The notes below the pieces were generated by a model. It saw nothing but the letters and a program-made list of their open reading frames with translations. It searched no databases and was not told the origin of the DNA. DNA of 64,000 bases from Microbacterium maritypicum (GTDB lineage: Bacteria > Actinomycetota > Actinomycetes > Actinomycetales > Microbacteriaceae): NCBI RefSeq assembly GCF_041529975.1, contig NZ_CP168030.1:2356001-2420000 (forward strand). The letters run 5' to 3'. The position numbers and the translations under genes are program-made. Positions 19,148-28,324 of the stretch are shown here, one piece after another; position 1 is the stretch's first letter, and every line of letters starts with the position of its first letter.

Positions 19148-20566
19148 TCAGCCCGGGAGCAGGTCCATCCCCGCGGTCCGGCGCTGCGGAAGCGTCGCGC
19201 TCGTGGTGTCGAAGATGCGCGTCTGTCGGCCGGGCCCGTACGCCGGCCAGCCGGGGTCGCCGTTCGTGACGAATCCCACCCAGGCCGCGTTCATCTCGTC
19301 CGCAAGCGTCTGCGGCGCGTCGTGGCCCGCCAAGCGCACCGTCTCGTCGTCCGCGAGCCGATCGAAGACGAAGCCGAGCTCGAGTGCATGCGCGGCCCGC
19401 AGATCGCGAACCGGACTCTGCCACGCGAACTCGTACACGTGCGTGCGCTCCGGCCGCGCAGCCGCCAGGCGACTCAGTGGCGCCCGCAGCAGCATGTCCG
19501 TGACGAGCTGCCCGAACACCTCGCCGGTGTTCGCCCCGGGGAAGGCCGAGCGGTACTCGCGCACCGCGCGCTGCGGGATGCGGGAGAGGATCCGCGCCGC
19601 CTGCAGCTTCAGCTCGCTGATGCCGGCCAGAGCCGCGGGCGGGAACCACAACCGGTACTCGTCGGTGTTGCTGCCGATCAGGAGCGGCGTGTCGATGTCG
19701 CCGAGCACCTCGTGCGGTGAGCGCGGCAGGCTCTCCGGGTCGATCGAGAACTGGAAGCCGGGAGCTCCGCCCAACGGGGACGAGCCTGCGGACTGGGCTT
19801 TCCGCGCCTCGAGCAGCTGACCGGGTGAGAGCGCGGCGAACGAGTCACGGTCCGCCCGGACTCCGAGGTGCTTCGCGAGCTGTGCGGTCACCCGTCCCGC
19901 CTTCTTCGCCGGCTGTGCCGTGAGTGGCCCGGATTCGATGATCGCCCGATGGATCAGCTCGCGGGAAGCGTCTCGTGCGAGAAGCCCGGCGACGATCGCC
20001 CCGCCGGCGGATTCTCCCATCGCGGTGATCTGCGCGGGATCACCGCCGAACGCGGAGATCTCGCGGTGCACCCACTCCAGCGCCGCAGCGGCGTCGCGCA
20101 GTCCGAGGTTTCTCGGTGCACCTTCGAGTACCGAGAAACCCTCCGAGCCCAGGCGGTAATTGATGGAGACGAACACGATCCCCGCTTTCGCGAAGACCGT
20201 GCCGTCGTAGAGGGGCAGAGCAGCGGTGCCCCGTTCCAGCGCCCCGCCGTGGATCCACAGGAGCACCGGCGCCGCGGAGGCCCCGGACGGTGCCCAGACA
20301 TTGGCCGTGAGGATGTCCTCGCCGTCGATATGCACGGAGCCGAGGAGCGCGCCGATCGCGCCGGCGTAGGGAAGCTGGGGTGCCGTGGGGCCGAACTGCG
20401 TCGCCTCACGGATGCCCTCCCACGCCGGTACCGGCCGTGGGGCGCGGAACCTGTTCTCGCCGAACGGTGGTGCAGCATAGGGGATGGCGAGGTAGCGGTC
20501 GACCCCCTCCTCCGCGGAGCCGCGGACGATGCCGCTCGACAACGTGGTCTGAGGTGAGGAGGTCAT
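19148..20566 (-). CDS. type-B carboxylesterase
   Basis: This 472-residue serine hydrolase belongs to the carboxylesterase type B/para-nitrobenzyl esterase family. It has the N-terminal RYLAIPYAAPPFGENRFR motif, the oxyanion region WIHGGALERG, the nucleophile elbow GESAGG and a late THVYEFAWQSP segment; the catalytic His lies near FGFVFDRL in the expected place (LGFVF/GHDAPQ). No signal peptide is visible, so it is probably cytoplasmic. The start at 20566 is favoured over upstream codons by the leaderless-type promoter. Natural substrates are unknown. Confidence 0.87.
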   Translation of the reverse strand: MTSSPQTTLSSGIVRGSAEEGVDRYLAIPYAAPPFGENRFRAPRPVPAWEGIREATQFGPTAPQLPYAGAIGALLGSVHIDGEDILTANVWAPSGASAAPVLLWIHGGALERGTAALPLYDGTVFAKAGIVFVSINYRLGSEGFSVLEGAPRNLGLRDAAAALEWVHREISAFGGDPAQITAMGESAGGAIVAGLLARDASRELIHRAIIESGPLTAQPAKKAGRVTAQLAKHLGVRADRDSFAALSPGQLLEARKAQSAGSSPLGGAPGFQFSIDPESLPRSPHEVLGDIDTPLLIGSNTDEYRLWFPPAALAGISELKLQAARILSRIPQRAVREYRSAFPGANTGEVFGQLVTDMLLRAPLSRLAAARPERTHVYEFAWQSPVRDLRAAHALELGFVFDRLADDETVRLAGHDAPQTLADEMNAAWVGFVTNGDPGWPAYGPGRQTRIFDTTSATLPQRRTAGMDLLPG

Positions 20567-20579
20567 GAGCGTCATCCTA
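20564..20579 (-). promoter_or_regulatory. -10 element and leaderless start of the carboxylesterase
   Basis: On the minus strand TAGGAT is followed by seven bases and the ATG at 20566. Confidence 0.55.
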
Positions 20580-20622
20580 GGGTCGCGCATCCGCGCTACG
20601 GAGAATCCCGAGCTGCACGGGG

Positions 20623-20628
20623 TAGGAT
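20623..20628 (+). promoter_or_regulatory. -10 element of hrcA
   Basis: TAGGAT lies directly against the CIRCE element, so HrcA bound there would cover the transcription start. A normal ribosome binding site (GGAAGGGAAG) follows before the ATG at 20670. Confidence 0.55.
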
Positions 20629-20654
20629 TGGCACTCTGAACGTCCGAGTGCCAG
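20628..20654. promoter_or_regulatory. CIRCE operator
   Basis: The arms TTGGCACTC and GAGTGCCAG are separated by nine bases. The family consensus is TTAGCACTC-N9-GAGTGCTAA, so each arm differs at one or two positions and the inverted symmetry is preserved. HrcA binding here would repress its own operon until heat shock. Confidence 0.88.
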
Positions 20655-20669
20655 CGGAAGGGAAGGGCG

Positions 20670-21701
20670 ATGGTCACAGAGCGAGGACTCCAGGTTCTCC
20701 GCGCGATCGTGCAGGACTACGTCGAGACCCACGAACCCGTCGGCAGCCGATCCATCGTCGACCGGCACTCCTTCGGCGTCTCGGCGGCGACGATCCGCAA
20801 CGACATGGCGCTGCTCGAGGACGAAGAGCTCATCATGGCGCCGCACACCTCGTCCGGTCGGGTGCCGACCGACAAGGGCTACCGCGTCTTCGTGAATCAC
20901 CTGGCGCAACTGCGGCCGCTCTCGTCCGCGCAGCGCTCGGCGATCGAGTCGTTCCTCGGCGAGCCCGCTGACCTCGACGACCTGATGGTGCGCACCGTGC
21001 GGGTGCTGACGCAGCTCACCGGTCAGGTGGCGCTCGCGCAGTACCCCTCGTTCGCACGTGCTCACGTCACGCACGTCGAGCTGGTGGCGTTGGCCCCCAA
21101 TCGTCTCCTGATCGTCCTCGTGACGGACGCCGGCGGTGTGTCGCAACGCGTGGCCCAGCTGCCGGAGGCCATCGACGAGGCCGAGATGGCGGTGCTGCGC
21201 GCGCGCATGGCCGCCTTGATCACCGGTCACGGCATCGGCGAGGCCTCCGACCGACTGCAGGCACTGCTCGCCGTTCAGGACGCGCCGAAGGATCACGTGC
21301 TGCGCGCGATCGCGAGCGTCGTCATGGACGAGCTCAGCGGTTTCCGCCAAGAGCGTCTGGTGATGGCGGGAGCAGCCACCCTGGCCCGTCGCGAACAGGA
21401 CTTCCGCGGCAGCATCCATCCGCTCCTCGAGGCGATCGAGGAGCAGGTGACCCTGCTGCGGCTGATGAGCGAGATGGTGACCGACGAGCACGGGCTCGCG
21501 GCCAGCATCGGCACCGAGAACGCGCCGTTCGGCCTCGGTGAGGCATCGATCGTCGCCAGCAACTACGCGGCACCCAGCGGCACCGCGCGCGTCGGCGTGA
21601 TGGGGCCGACGCGGATGGATTATCCGAGCAATCTCGCGGCGGCGCGGGCGGTCGCCCGCTACCTGTCGCGGATGCTCGACGAAGACGAGGCCGGCCGCTG
21701 A
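20670..21701 (+). CDS. hrcA: heat-inducible transcription repressor HrcA
   Basis: The 343-residue protein is the repressor of class I heat-shock genes. It has the N-terminal winged helix ([29 protein letters not shown] cut by family consensus, then [13 protein letters not shown]) and the [13 protein letters not shown] stretch typical of HrcA. The rest is a GAF-like and dimerisation region ending [32 protein letters not shown] site in its own promoter supports autoregulation. dnaJ follows 38 bases on. Confidence 0.94.
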   Translation: MVTERGLQVLRAIVQDYVETHEPVGSRSIVDRHSFGVSAATIRNDMALLEDEELIMAPHTSSGRVPTDKGYRVFVNHLAQLRPLSSAQRSAIESFLGEPADLDDLMVRTVRVLTQLTGQVALAQYPSFARAHVTHVELVALAPNRLLIVLVTDAGGVSQRVAQLPEAIDEAEMAVLRARMAALITGHGIGEASDRLQALLAVQDAPKDHVLRAIASVVMDELSGFRQERLVMAGAATLARREQDFRGSIHPLLEAIEEQVTLLRLMSEMVTDEHGLAASIGTENAPFGLGEASIVASNYAAPSGTARVGVMGPTRMDYPSNLAAARAVARYLSRMLDEDEAGR

Positions 21702-21739
21702 CGCGGTCGCGACCGGAAGACACACGCAGAAAGGCGATT

Positions 21740-22855
21740 GTGGCGGACCACTATGAGGTTCTCGGGGTGTCCCGAGACGCTTCCACCGACGAGATCAAGA
21801 AGGCGTATCGGCGCCTCGCGCGACAGCTGCATCCGGATGTGAATCCCGGTGAGGATGCGGCGGAGAAGTTCAAGCTCGTCACGCATGCGTACGACGTGCT
21901 GAGCGACGACGAGTCGCGGCGCCGCTACGACATGGGCGGAGGAGACGGCGCTGCCGGCAACTTCGGCGGATTCGGCGGGTTCGGCGACATCTTCGAGACC
22001 TTCTTCGGCGCCTCCCAGGGGGGCGGACGCGGGGCACGACCCCGATCGCGCCGGGAGCGCGGACAGGATGCTCTCGTGCGTGTCACGCTCGACCTCGGTG
22101 ACGTCGTCTTCGGCGCGCACCGCGACATCGACGTCGATACCGCCGTGCTGTGCGAGACGTGTCAGGGCTCCTGCTGCCAGGAGGGTACGTCCCCCGTCAC
22201 CTGCGACATCTGCGGCGGCTCCGGACACGTGCAGCGTCAGGTGCGCAGCCTGCTCGGCAACGTCGTCACCTCTCAGCCCTGCGGCACGTGCGAGGGCTAC
22301 GGCACCACCATTCCGTTCCCGTGCGGCACCTGCGGAGGCCAGGGCCGCGTGCGCTCGCGTCGCACGGTCTCGCTCGACATCCCCGCCGGCGTCGAGACCG
22401 GCCTTCGCCTTCAGCTGCCCGGCTCGGGCGAGGTCGGCAAGGCGGGCGGCCCGAACGGCGACCTGTACGTCGAGGTCACGGTCAACGCCCACCCCGCTTT
22501 CAGTCGTGAGGGCGATGACCTGCTCGCCACGCTCGAGGTGTCGATGACCGACGCCATCCTCGGCACCGAGACCACGATCCAGGGGCTCGACGGCGAGGTC
22601 GACCTCGAGATCCGCGCGGGCGTGCAGTCCGGCGACGTGCTCACCATCAAGGGGCGTGGCATCACCCCGCTCCGGGGGACCCAGCGCGGAGACCTGCGCG
22701 TCGGCGTGCAGGTGCTGACGCCCACCCGGCTGGACTCCGCGCAGCGGGCGCTGATCGAGGACTTCGCGAAGAAGACCAAGGCGCCGGATCCGCAGCTCGC
22801 GCAGTTCCAGCCCGGTCTCTTCTCGAAGCTCCGCGACCGTTTCCGCAGCCACTGA
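21740..22855 (+). CDS. dnaJ: chaperone DnaJ (DnaJ2 type)
   Basis: The 371-residue DnaK co-chaperone has a J domain with [10 protein letters not shown], a Gly/Phe-rich linker ([15 protein letters not shown]), a zinc domain with four Cys pairs and a C-terminal substrate-binding region. The pairs are CETC, CDIC, CGTC and CGTC. The first repeat reads CETCQGSCC rather than the usual CxxCxGxG, while the other three are canonical; the zinc ligands themselves are kept. It starts with GTG and is coexpressed with hrcA under CIRCE control. Actinobacteria often hold a second dnaJ beside dnaK-grpE, not seen here. Confidence 0.93.
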   Translation: MADHYEVLGVSRDASTDEIKKAYRRLARQLHPDVNPGEDAAEKFKLVTHAYDVLSDDESRRRYDMGGGDGAAGNFGGFGGFGDIFETFFGASQGGGRGARPRSRRERGQDALVRVTLDLGDVVFGAHRDIDVDTAVLCETCQGSCCQEGTSPVTCDICGGSGHVQRQVRSLLGNVVTSQPCGTCEGYGTTIPFPCGTCGGQGRVRSRRTVSLDIPAGVETGLRLQLPGSGEVGKAGGPNGDLYVEVTVNAHPAFSREGDDLLATLEVSMTDAILGTETTIQGLDGEVDLEIRAGVQSGDVLTIKGRGITPLRGTQRGDLRVGVQVLTPTRLDSAQRALIEDFAKKTKAPDPQLAQFQPGLFSKLRDRFRSH

Positions 22856-22857
22856 TC

Positions 22858-23586
22858 ATGGCGCTGCACTTCCTGGTCGAGTCGTCGACGGATGCCGGAG
22901 TCGGCGACCTCGTGTCGTTGACCGGCGCTGAGGCGAAGCATGCCGCCGTCGTGCGGCGCCTGCGGGTCGGCGAGGCGGTCACGGTCGGCGACGGCGCGGG
23001 CGTGTGGCTGATCGGTGCGGCCGAAGAGGTGTCCCCGACCCGCGTCGAGGTGCGGATCTCCGACCGCGTCGAGCATCCGGCTCCGAGCCCTCGGATCGTT
23101 CTGGTCCAGGCGCTCGCGAAGGGCGACCGCGACGAGCTGGCCGTGCAGGCGGCGTGCGAGCTCGGCGTCGACGAGATCGTGCCGTGGCAGGCGAGCCGTA
23201 GCGTCTCCCGCTGGGAGGGGCCGAAGGCCGTCAAGGGGCGCGAGCGATGGGCGACCATCGTGCGCGAGGCCGCGAAGCAGGCCCATCGGGCCTGGCTGCC
23301 CGAGGTCATCGCACCGGTGTCGACGAAGCAGCTCGCCGAGCGGGCGTCTTCGCAGCGGGTGCTGCTCCTCGACCCCACGGCTTCCGTGCGTCTCTCCGAG
23401 ATCACGGCCGACGGTCGCGATCTGGTGCTGGTCGTGGGGCCCGAAGGCGGGATCGCCGAGGAGGAGCTCGACCGGCTGACGGCCGCGGGCGCCGAAAGGG
23501 TGCTCCTGGGCGACACTGTGCTGCGGACCTCGACCGCGGGCCCGGCGGCGATCGCCGTGCTGTCGGTCGCGCTCGGACGCTGGTGA
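22858..23586 (+). CDS. rsmE: 16S rRNA m3U1498 methyltransferase
   Basis: The 242-residue enzyme methylates U1498 of 16S rRNA with SAM. It has the N-terminal PUA-like part (GAEAKHAAVVRRLRVGEAV) and the C-terminal SPOUT knot with VLVVGPEGGIAEEEL and VLLGDTVLRTSTAGPAAI. It follows dnaJ by two bases, a linkage common across bacteria. Confidence 0.93.
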   Translation: MALHFLVESSTDAGVGDLVSLTGAEAKHAAVVRRLRVGEAVTVGDGAGVWLIGAAEEVSPTRVEVRISDRVEHPAPSPRIVLVQALAKGDRDELAVQAACELGVDEIVPWQASRSVSRWEGPKAVKGRERWATIVREAAKQAHRAWLPEVIAPVSTKQLAERASSQRVLLLDPTASVRLSEITADGRDLVLVVGPEGGIAEEELDRLTAAGAERVLLGDTVLRTSTAGPAAIAVLSVALGRW

Positions 23587-23637
23587 GCGCTGGTCCGGGC
23601 GTCGAGGGCGCCAGGGCGCCACGGACGCGGCGATCAG

Positions 23638-23653
23638 TAGACTTGAGCGCATG
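23638..23653 (+). promoter_or_regulatory. -10 element and leaderless start of the HIT gene
   Basis: TAGACT at 23638-23643 is followed by seven bases and the ATG at 23651. It would start the HIT-phoH-ybeY-corC-era run. Confidence 0.58.
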
Positions 23654-24001
23654 ACGGAACCCTCGATCTTCACGCGCATTCTGAACGGGGAGATCCCTGC
23701 CGAGATCCTCGGCGAGACCGACCGCCTGTTCGCACTGCGTGACATTGCCCCGCAGGCACCGGTGCACCTCCTCGTGGTGCCGAAGACCGCGGAGTACCGC
23801 GATGTCACCGAGCTCGCTGCAGGGGATCCGTCCCTGCTGGCCGAGATGGTGGCGTTCGCCGGGAAGCTGGCCGAGGAGCACACCGACGACGGCGACTTCC
23901 GCCTCGTCTTCAACACCGGCGCGAACGCCGGACAGACCGTTTTCCACGTCCATGCCCATGTGCTGGCCGGGGGATTGACCGAGAAGAGCGTCGGTGCCTG
24001 A
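23651..24001 (+). CDS. HIT family nucleotide-binding protein
   Basis: The 116-residue protein is of the Hint branch of the histidine triad family, which hydrolyses nucleoside phosphoramidates such as adenylated lysine. The triad FHVHAHV gives H99, H101 and H103, with ILNGEIPAEI and APVHLLVVPK as further family marks. Length is usual. Its end overlaps the phoH start by eight bases, and it is probably the first gene of the operon. Confidence 0.9.
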   Translation: MTEPSIFTRILNGEIPAEILGETDRLFALRDIAPQAPVHLLVVPKTAEYRDVTELAAGDPSLLAEMVAFAGKLAEEHTDDGDFRLVFNTGANAGQTVFHVHAHVLAGGLTEKSVGA

Positions 24002-25106
24002 CAACAACGAACCGCAGGAACGCAGCCTGGGCGGTCGACCGCCCGAGGCCGTCGAGAAGATCTATGCCGACGGTGTCGCCATGGTGCAGCTCCTCGGCCC
24101 GCAGGACCGCCTGCTGCGGATGCTCGAGAAGGAGCACCCTGACGTCCAGGTGCTCGTGCGCGGCAACGAGATCACTCTCGGCGGCGGCGTGGATGCGGTT
24201 GCGAAGGCCAAGGCGCTGGTCGAAGAGCTGCTCGCCATGACCAGGGCAGGTCATGATCTGGCTCCGAGCGACGTCTCCAGCTCCGCCCGGATGCTGCGCC
24301 AAGAGGGGGGTCCCCGGCCGAGCGAGGTGCTGGGCGAGGCGATCCTGACCACGCGCGGCAAGGTGATCCGTCCGAAGACGCTCGGGCAGAAGGAGTACGT
24401 CGACGCGATCGAGGAGAACACGATCGTCTTCGGCATCGGCCCTGCCGGCACGGGCAAGACCTACCTGGCGATGGCGAAGGCCGTCCAGGCGTTGCAGCGC
24501 AAGGAAGTCACGCGCATCATCCTCACCCGTCCTGCCGTCGAAGCGGGAGAGCGCCTCGGGTTCCTCCCCGGCACGCTGACCGACAAGATCGATCCGTACC
24601 TGCGACCGCTGTACGACGCGCTCAACGAGATGATGGACCCCGAGATCGTGCCGCGCCTGATGGCCACCGGGACCATCGAGGTCGCCCCTCTCGCCTACAT
24701 GCGCGGGCGTACCCTGAACGATTCGTTCGTCGTGCTCGACGAGGCGCAGAACACCACACCCGAGCAGATGAAGATGTTCCTCACGCGCCTCGGCTTCGGC
24801 ACGCGCATGGTCGTGACGGGCGACATCACCCAGGTCGACCTTCCGCAGGGCTCCTCCGGACTCCGTCTGGTCACGCGCGTGCTCGACGGCATCGACGACA
24901 TCCACTTCTCACGGCTCACCAGCGACGACGTGGTGCGCCACTCGCTGGTCGGACGCATCGTCGACGCGTACAGCGAGTACGACGAGAAGCGCACGGCGCA
25001 GCGCTTCGAGCGCGAGCAGGCGGCGGAGTTCGCCAATCGCGCCGACCGCAGGGGAGCGCAGCGCCCAGGACCACGTGACCGCATGCCGAAACGAGGACTC
25101 TCATGA
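23994..25106 (+). CDS. phoH: PhoH-like ATPase
   Basis: The 370-residue protein has a KH-like N-terminal part (PEAVEKIYADGVAMVQLLGPQDRLLRMLEKE; the LLGPQD segment is conserved) and a P-loop domain with GPAGTGKTYLA near residue 150, TRPAVEAGERLGFLPG and VLDEAQN. This fits PhoH/YbeZ, linked in other bacteria to RNA metabolism beside YbeY. The start is GTG. It is placed between HIT and ybeY with overlaps on both sides, supporting joint expression. Confidence 0.92.
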   Translation: MPDNNEPQERSLGGRPPEAVEKIYADGVAMVQLLGPQDRLLRMLEKEHPDVQVLVRGNEITLGGGVDAVAKAKALVEELLAMTRAGHDLAPSDVSSSARMLRQEGGPRPSEVLGEAILTTRGKVIRPKTLGQKEYVDAIEENTIVFGIGPAGTGKTYLAMAKAVQALQRKEVTRIILTRPAVEAGERLGFLPGTLTDKIDPYLRPLYDALNEMMDPEIVPRLMATGTIEVAPLAYMRGRTLNDSFVVLDEAQNTTPEQMKMFLTRLGFGTRMVVTGDITQVDLPQGSSGLRLVTRVLDGIDDIHFSRLTSDDVVRHSLVGRIVDAYSEYDEKRTAQRFEREQAAEFANRADRRGAQRPGPRDRMPKRGLS

Positions 25107-25561
25107 TCGAGATCAACAACGAGTCGGCCATCGACGTCGACGAGACCGTGCTGCAGCGACTCACGGACTACAACCTGGCGCAGCTGCACGTCAGCCCGGA
25201 CGCCGAGGTGGCGATCGTCCTCGTCGACGAGGGCGCCATGGAGGCACTCCACGTGCAGTGGATGGATGAGCCCGGTCCCACCGACGTGCTCAGCTTCCCG
25301 ATGGATGAACTGCGTCCGGGCACGGAGGACCGCCCCACCGCTCCCGGTCTCCTCGGCGACATCGTGCTGTGCCCGCAGGTGGCGGAGGCACAGGCTCAGG
25401 CCGCGCGTCACACCCTGATGGACGAGCTGATCCTGCTCACCACCCACGGCCTTCTGCACCTTCTCGGATTCGATCACGCCGAGCCCGACGAGGAGCGTGA
25501 GATGTTCGGACTGCAGAAGGAACTGATCCAGGGCTTCGCCGCGGCTGAACGCCGCCGATGA
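25103..25561 (+). CDS. ybeY: rRNA maturation endoribonuclease YbeY
   Basis: The 152-residue metalloenzyme processes the 3' end of 16S rRNA and takes part in ribosome quality control. The zinc-binding motif HGLLHLLGFDH gives H115, H119 and H125 with the conserved H-X3-H-X5-H spacing. PTDVLSFP is the other family hallmark. It overlaps phoH by four bases and corC by four. Confidence 0.95.
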   Translation: MIEINNESAIDVDETVLQRLTDYNLAQLHVSPDAEVAIVLVDEGAMEALHVQWMDEPGPTDVLSFPMDELRPGTEDRPTAPGLLGDIVLCPQVAEAQAQAARHTLMDELILLTTHGLLHLLGFDHAEPDEEREMFGLQKELIQGFAAAERRR

Positions 25562-26853
25562 CGGCCGCCCTCCTTCTCATCGCCGCCGTCCTGCTGGTGG
25601 CGTTCGGCGGTCTCATGGCGGCGATCGACGCCGCCTACGGTGTCGCTTCCCGCGCCAATCTCGCCGACATGGCGACCGAGGGACGCCGGGCCAAGGCGCT
25701 GGGACGGATCGCCGCCGATCTCGACGCGCACGTGAACGCGGTCGCGTTCATCCGCGTGCTCGCCGAGGTGACCGCTGCGGTGCTGGTGACGGTCGCCTTC
25801 ACCATGCTCATCGACAACAACTGGTGGGCGATGCTCGCCGCCGCTCTGCTGATGACGGCGATCACCTTCGTGCTCGTCGGCGCGAGCCCGCGGTCGTTCG
25901 GTCGCCAGCACGCCGAGGGAATGATCCGCGGTACGGCCTCGATCGTCCGAGGGCTCCGCATCTTTCTCGGACCGCTCGCGCAGGGGCTCGTCGTGCTGGG
26001 CAACAAGGTCACACCCGGCACGGGCCGCAGCTCCTTCGCCAGCGAGGACCAGCTGCTCAGCATGGTCGATGAGGCCGCCTCGAACGATCTGATCGAGGAG
26101 GACGACCGCGACCTCATCCACTCCGTGTTCGACTTCACGGACCAGTTCGTCCGTGCCGTCATGGTGCCGCGGACGGAGATGGTGACCGTCGATGCCACCG
26201 CCACGACGGACGAGGCGATGTCACTGTTCCTGAACCGCGGCGTCTCCCGGATGCCCGTCGTGGACGACGACGCGGACGACGTGGTGGGTGTGCTGTACCT
26301 CAAGGACCTCGTGCAGTTCGCGTATCGCGACGACAGCGCCTGGCGCGCCGCATCCATCCGGCCGATCGCGCGACCGGCGACCTTCGTGCCCGAGTCGATG
26401 CGCGCCGAGACGCTCCTGCAGCAGATGAAGCGCGACGCCGTGCACGTGTGCCTCGTGATCGACGAGCACGGCGGCATCTCCGGCCTCGTGACCCTCGAGG
26501 ACCTGATCGAGGAACTCGTCGGCGAGATCTCCGACGAGTACGATCAGGTATCCGCAGAGTTCGTCGATCTCGGTCACGGACGCTACCGCGTGAGTGCCCG
26601 TCTCTCCCTGGAGGACGTGGGCGACCTCTTCGGTCTCGAACTCGAGGACGAGGATGTCGACTCGATCGGCGGTCTGCTCGGCAAGGCGCTGGGACAGGTC
26701 CCGCAACCCGGGGCGACGGCGACGGTGGAGGGCCTGGTCCTCACCGGAGGAGCCTCTCGTGGCCGAGGTCGCGGGATCGCGACGGTGTTCGTGGAACGTG
26801 CGGCAGGGGACCCTGACGCTTCGCAGGATGAAGGAGATCGACACGATGACTGA
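25558..26853 (+). CDS. CNNM/CorC (hemolysin C family) membrane protein with CBS domains
   Basis: The 431-residue protein has an N-terminal DUF21/CNNM membrane domain of three or four helices (residues 1-130), a CBS pair at about 190-330 (FLNRGVSRMPVVDDDADDVVGVLYLKD is the first CBS; ESMRAETLLQQMKRDAVHVCLVIDEHGG the second, quoted by position only) and a C-terminal CorC/HlyC domain. Such proteins are tied to Mg2+ and Co2+ transport or efflux. Overlaps with ybeY (4 bases) and era (8 bases) support an operon. A hemolytic role is unlikely; the old name is historical. Confidence 0.87.
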   Translation: MTAALLLIAAVLLVAFGGLMAAIDAAYGVASRANLADMATEGRRAKALGRIAADLDAHVNAVAFIRVLAEVTAAVLVTVAFTMLIDNNWWAMLAAALLMTAITFVLVGASPRSFGRQHAEGMIRGTASIVRGLRIFLGPLAQGLVVLGNKVTPGTGRSSFASEDQLLSMVDEAASNDLIEEDDRDLIHSVFDFTDQFVRAVMVPRTEMVTVDATATTDEAMSLFLNRGVSRMPVVDDDADDVVGVLYLKDLVQFAYRDDSAWRAASIRPIARPATFVPESMRAETLLQQMKRDAVHVCLVIDEHGGISGLVTLEDLIEELVGEISDEYDQVSAEFVDLGHGRYRVSARLSLEDVGDLFGLELEDEDVDSIGGLLGKALGQVPQPGATATVEGLVLTGGASRGRGRGIATVFVERAAGDPDASQDEGDRHDD

Positions 26854-27742
26854 CGACACCCGAAGCGGGTTCGTGACCTTCGTCGGCCGCCCCAACGTCG
26901 GCAAGTCGACGCTGACGAACGCACTCGTCGGCGAGAAGATCGCCATCACCAGCGAGAAGCCGCAGACCACACGTCGAGCGATCCGCGGCATCGTGAATCG
27001 TCCGGAGGGGCAGCTCGTCATCGTCGACACCCCCGGAATCCACAAGCCGCGGACACTGCTCGGTGAACGGCTGAACGACCTGGTGGAGCAGGTGCTCGGC
27101 GACGTCGACGTCATCGGGTTCTGCGTGCCGGCGAATGAGAAGGTCGGCCCGGGTGATCGCCGCATCGCCGCGTCGCTCGACGGCTATCCCCGCGCCAAGA
27201 AGATCGCGATCGTGACGAAGACCGATGTCGCGGCCCGCGACGAGATCACCGAGCGTCTGCTGGAGGTCGACGCGCTGCGTGAAGACTGGTCCGCGGTGAT
27301 CCCGCTGTCCGCGCTCACCAGGGACCAGCTCGACGTCCTGTCCGACGAGATCCTGCTGCTGATGCCGAAGGGCCCGGCCCTGTATCCGGAGGGCATCACT
27401 ACTGACGAGTCGCAGGAGGACCGCATCGCCGAAATGATCCGCGAGGCGGCTCTCGAGGGGGTGCGCGACGAACTCCCGCACTCGATCGCGGTCGTGATCG
27501 ACGACATCGCGCCGCGCGAGGGCACCGACCTCACCGACGTGCACGCGTCGATCGTCGTCGAGCGCGACAGCCAGAAGGCGATCATCATCGGGCACAAGGG
27601 CAAGCGACTGAGCGAGGTCGGCGCGCGTGCCCGCGTCGGCATCGAGGCGCTGGTGGGCACCCGCGTGTTCCTCGGCCTGCACGTCAAGGTCGCGAAGGAA
27701 TGGCAGCGCGACCCGAAGCAGCTCGGCAGGCTCGGCTTCTGA
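26846..27742 (+). CDS. era: GTPase Era
   Basis: The 298-residue GTPase binds 16S rRNA and assists small-subunit assembly. G1 is GRPNVGKST at about residues 14-22, G3 DTPGI, and G4 reads TKTD in place of NKxD. The C-terminal KH domain carries IIIGHKGKRLSEVG. The ATG at 26846 is chosen because AAGGAG lies 12 bases upstream and the family N-terminus begins here; an in-frame ATG at 26828 is upstream of that site. It overlaps the corC-type gene by eight bases. Confidence 0.94.
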   Translation: MTDDTRSGFVTFVGRPNVGKSTLTNALVGEKIAITSEKPQTTRRAIRGIVNRPEGQLVIVDTPGIHKPRTLLGERLNDLVEQVLGDVDVIGFCVPANEKVGPGDRRIAASLDGYPRAKKIAIVTKTDVAARDEITERLLEVDALREDWSAVIPLSALTRDQLDVLSDEILLLMPKGPALYPEGITTDESQEDRIAEMIREAALEGVRDELPHSIAVVIDDIAPREGTDLTDVHASIVVERDSQKAIIIGHKGKRLSEVGARARVGIEALVGTRVFLGLHVKVAKEWQRDPKQLGRLGF

Positions 27743-27796
27743 GATGAGGCCCGGTCACACGTCGATGGCGGCGGGAAGGCCGCCGACCCCGCAGAC

Positions 27797-28324
27797 ATGA
27801 GTTTCCGCAGCGATGACCCGAATCCGCTGCGGAACGAGGTCTTCACCCGAGTCTTCGACGCTCACTGGGCGGCGGTACGGCACCACATCGAGGGCGTCGT
27901 CGGCGACGAGGAGGAAGTCACCGAGATCGTCTCCGAGGTGTTCCTGCATGCCTGGTCCCGGTTGAGGCCGGCTCGACCGCCCGGTCGGGTCTGGTTGCTC
28001 CGTGCCGCCGATCGGCGTCTGCGCTCTCGTTCTCGTCCGTCGTCGATGCCGAACGGCGCCGTCGACGCCGTGCACAGCGGAGTGTCCGGCGCCGACGAAC
28101 AGCCGGGGCTGACGGCCCGCCTGGTAGTCATCCGAGCTTTGGGTGTCCTCACTCCGGTACAACGGCGTATCATCATGCTCACGTACTGGGATGGACTCGC
28201 GGTGGGGGAGATCGCGGAATTGCTGCGCGCTTCTGAGTCCCGAGTGCGGAAGACGCTGGGCGTCGCGCAGGGTCGTCTGCGTGATGAGCTGGGCGTGGAG
28301 GGGCTGATGACGGGTGATGCCTGA
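27797..28324 (+). CDS. ECF-like sigma factor
   Basis: The 175-residue protein has a sigma region 2 at about residues 14-60 (EEVTEIVSEVFLHAWSRL) and a region 4 helix-turn-helix at about 110-165 (LTPVQRRIIMLTYWDGLAVGEIAELL, quoted by position; the motif VGEIAELL is typical). The linker of about 45 residues is Arg- and Ser-rich. No Shine-Dalgarno precedes the ATG; a GGCGGC/GCCGCC stem lies just upstream. It overlaps the next gene, a membrane protein, and is likely antagonised by it. The regulated genes are unknown; the two downstream genes are the first candidates. Confidence 0.82.
   Translation: MSFRSDDPNPLRNEVFTRVFDAHWAAVRHHIEGVVGDEEEVTEIVSEVFLHAWSRLRPARPPGRVWLLRAADRRLRSRSRPSSMPNGAVDAVHSGVSGADEQPGLTARLVVIRALGVLTPVQRRIIMLTYWDGLAVGEIAELLRASESRVRKTLGVAQGRLRDELGVEGLMTGDA

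Noticed and set aside
27768..27784. GGCGGC/GCCGCC stem before the sigma-factor gene as a terminator of era
   Set aside because: The stem is short and has no T-run, and the sigma-factor gene starts only 12 bases on. It might affect translation, but nothing more can be said.
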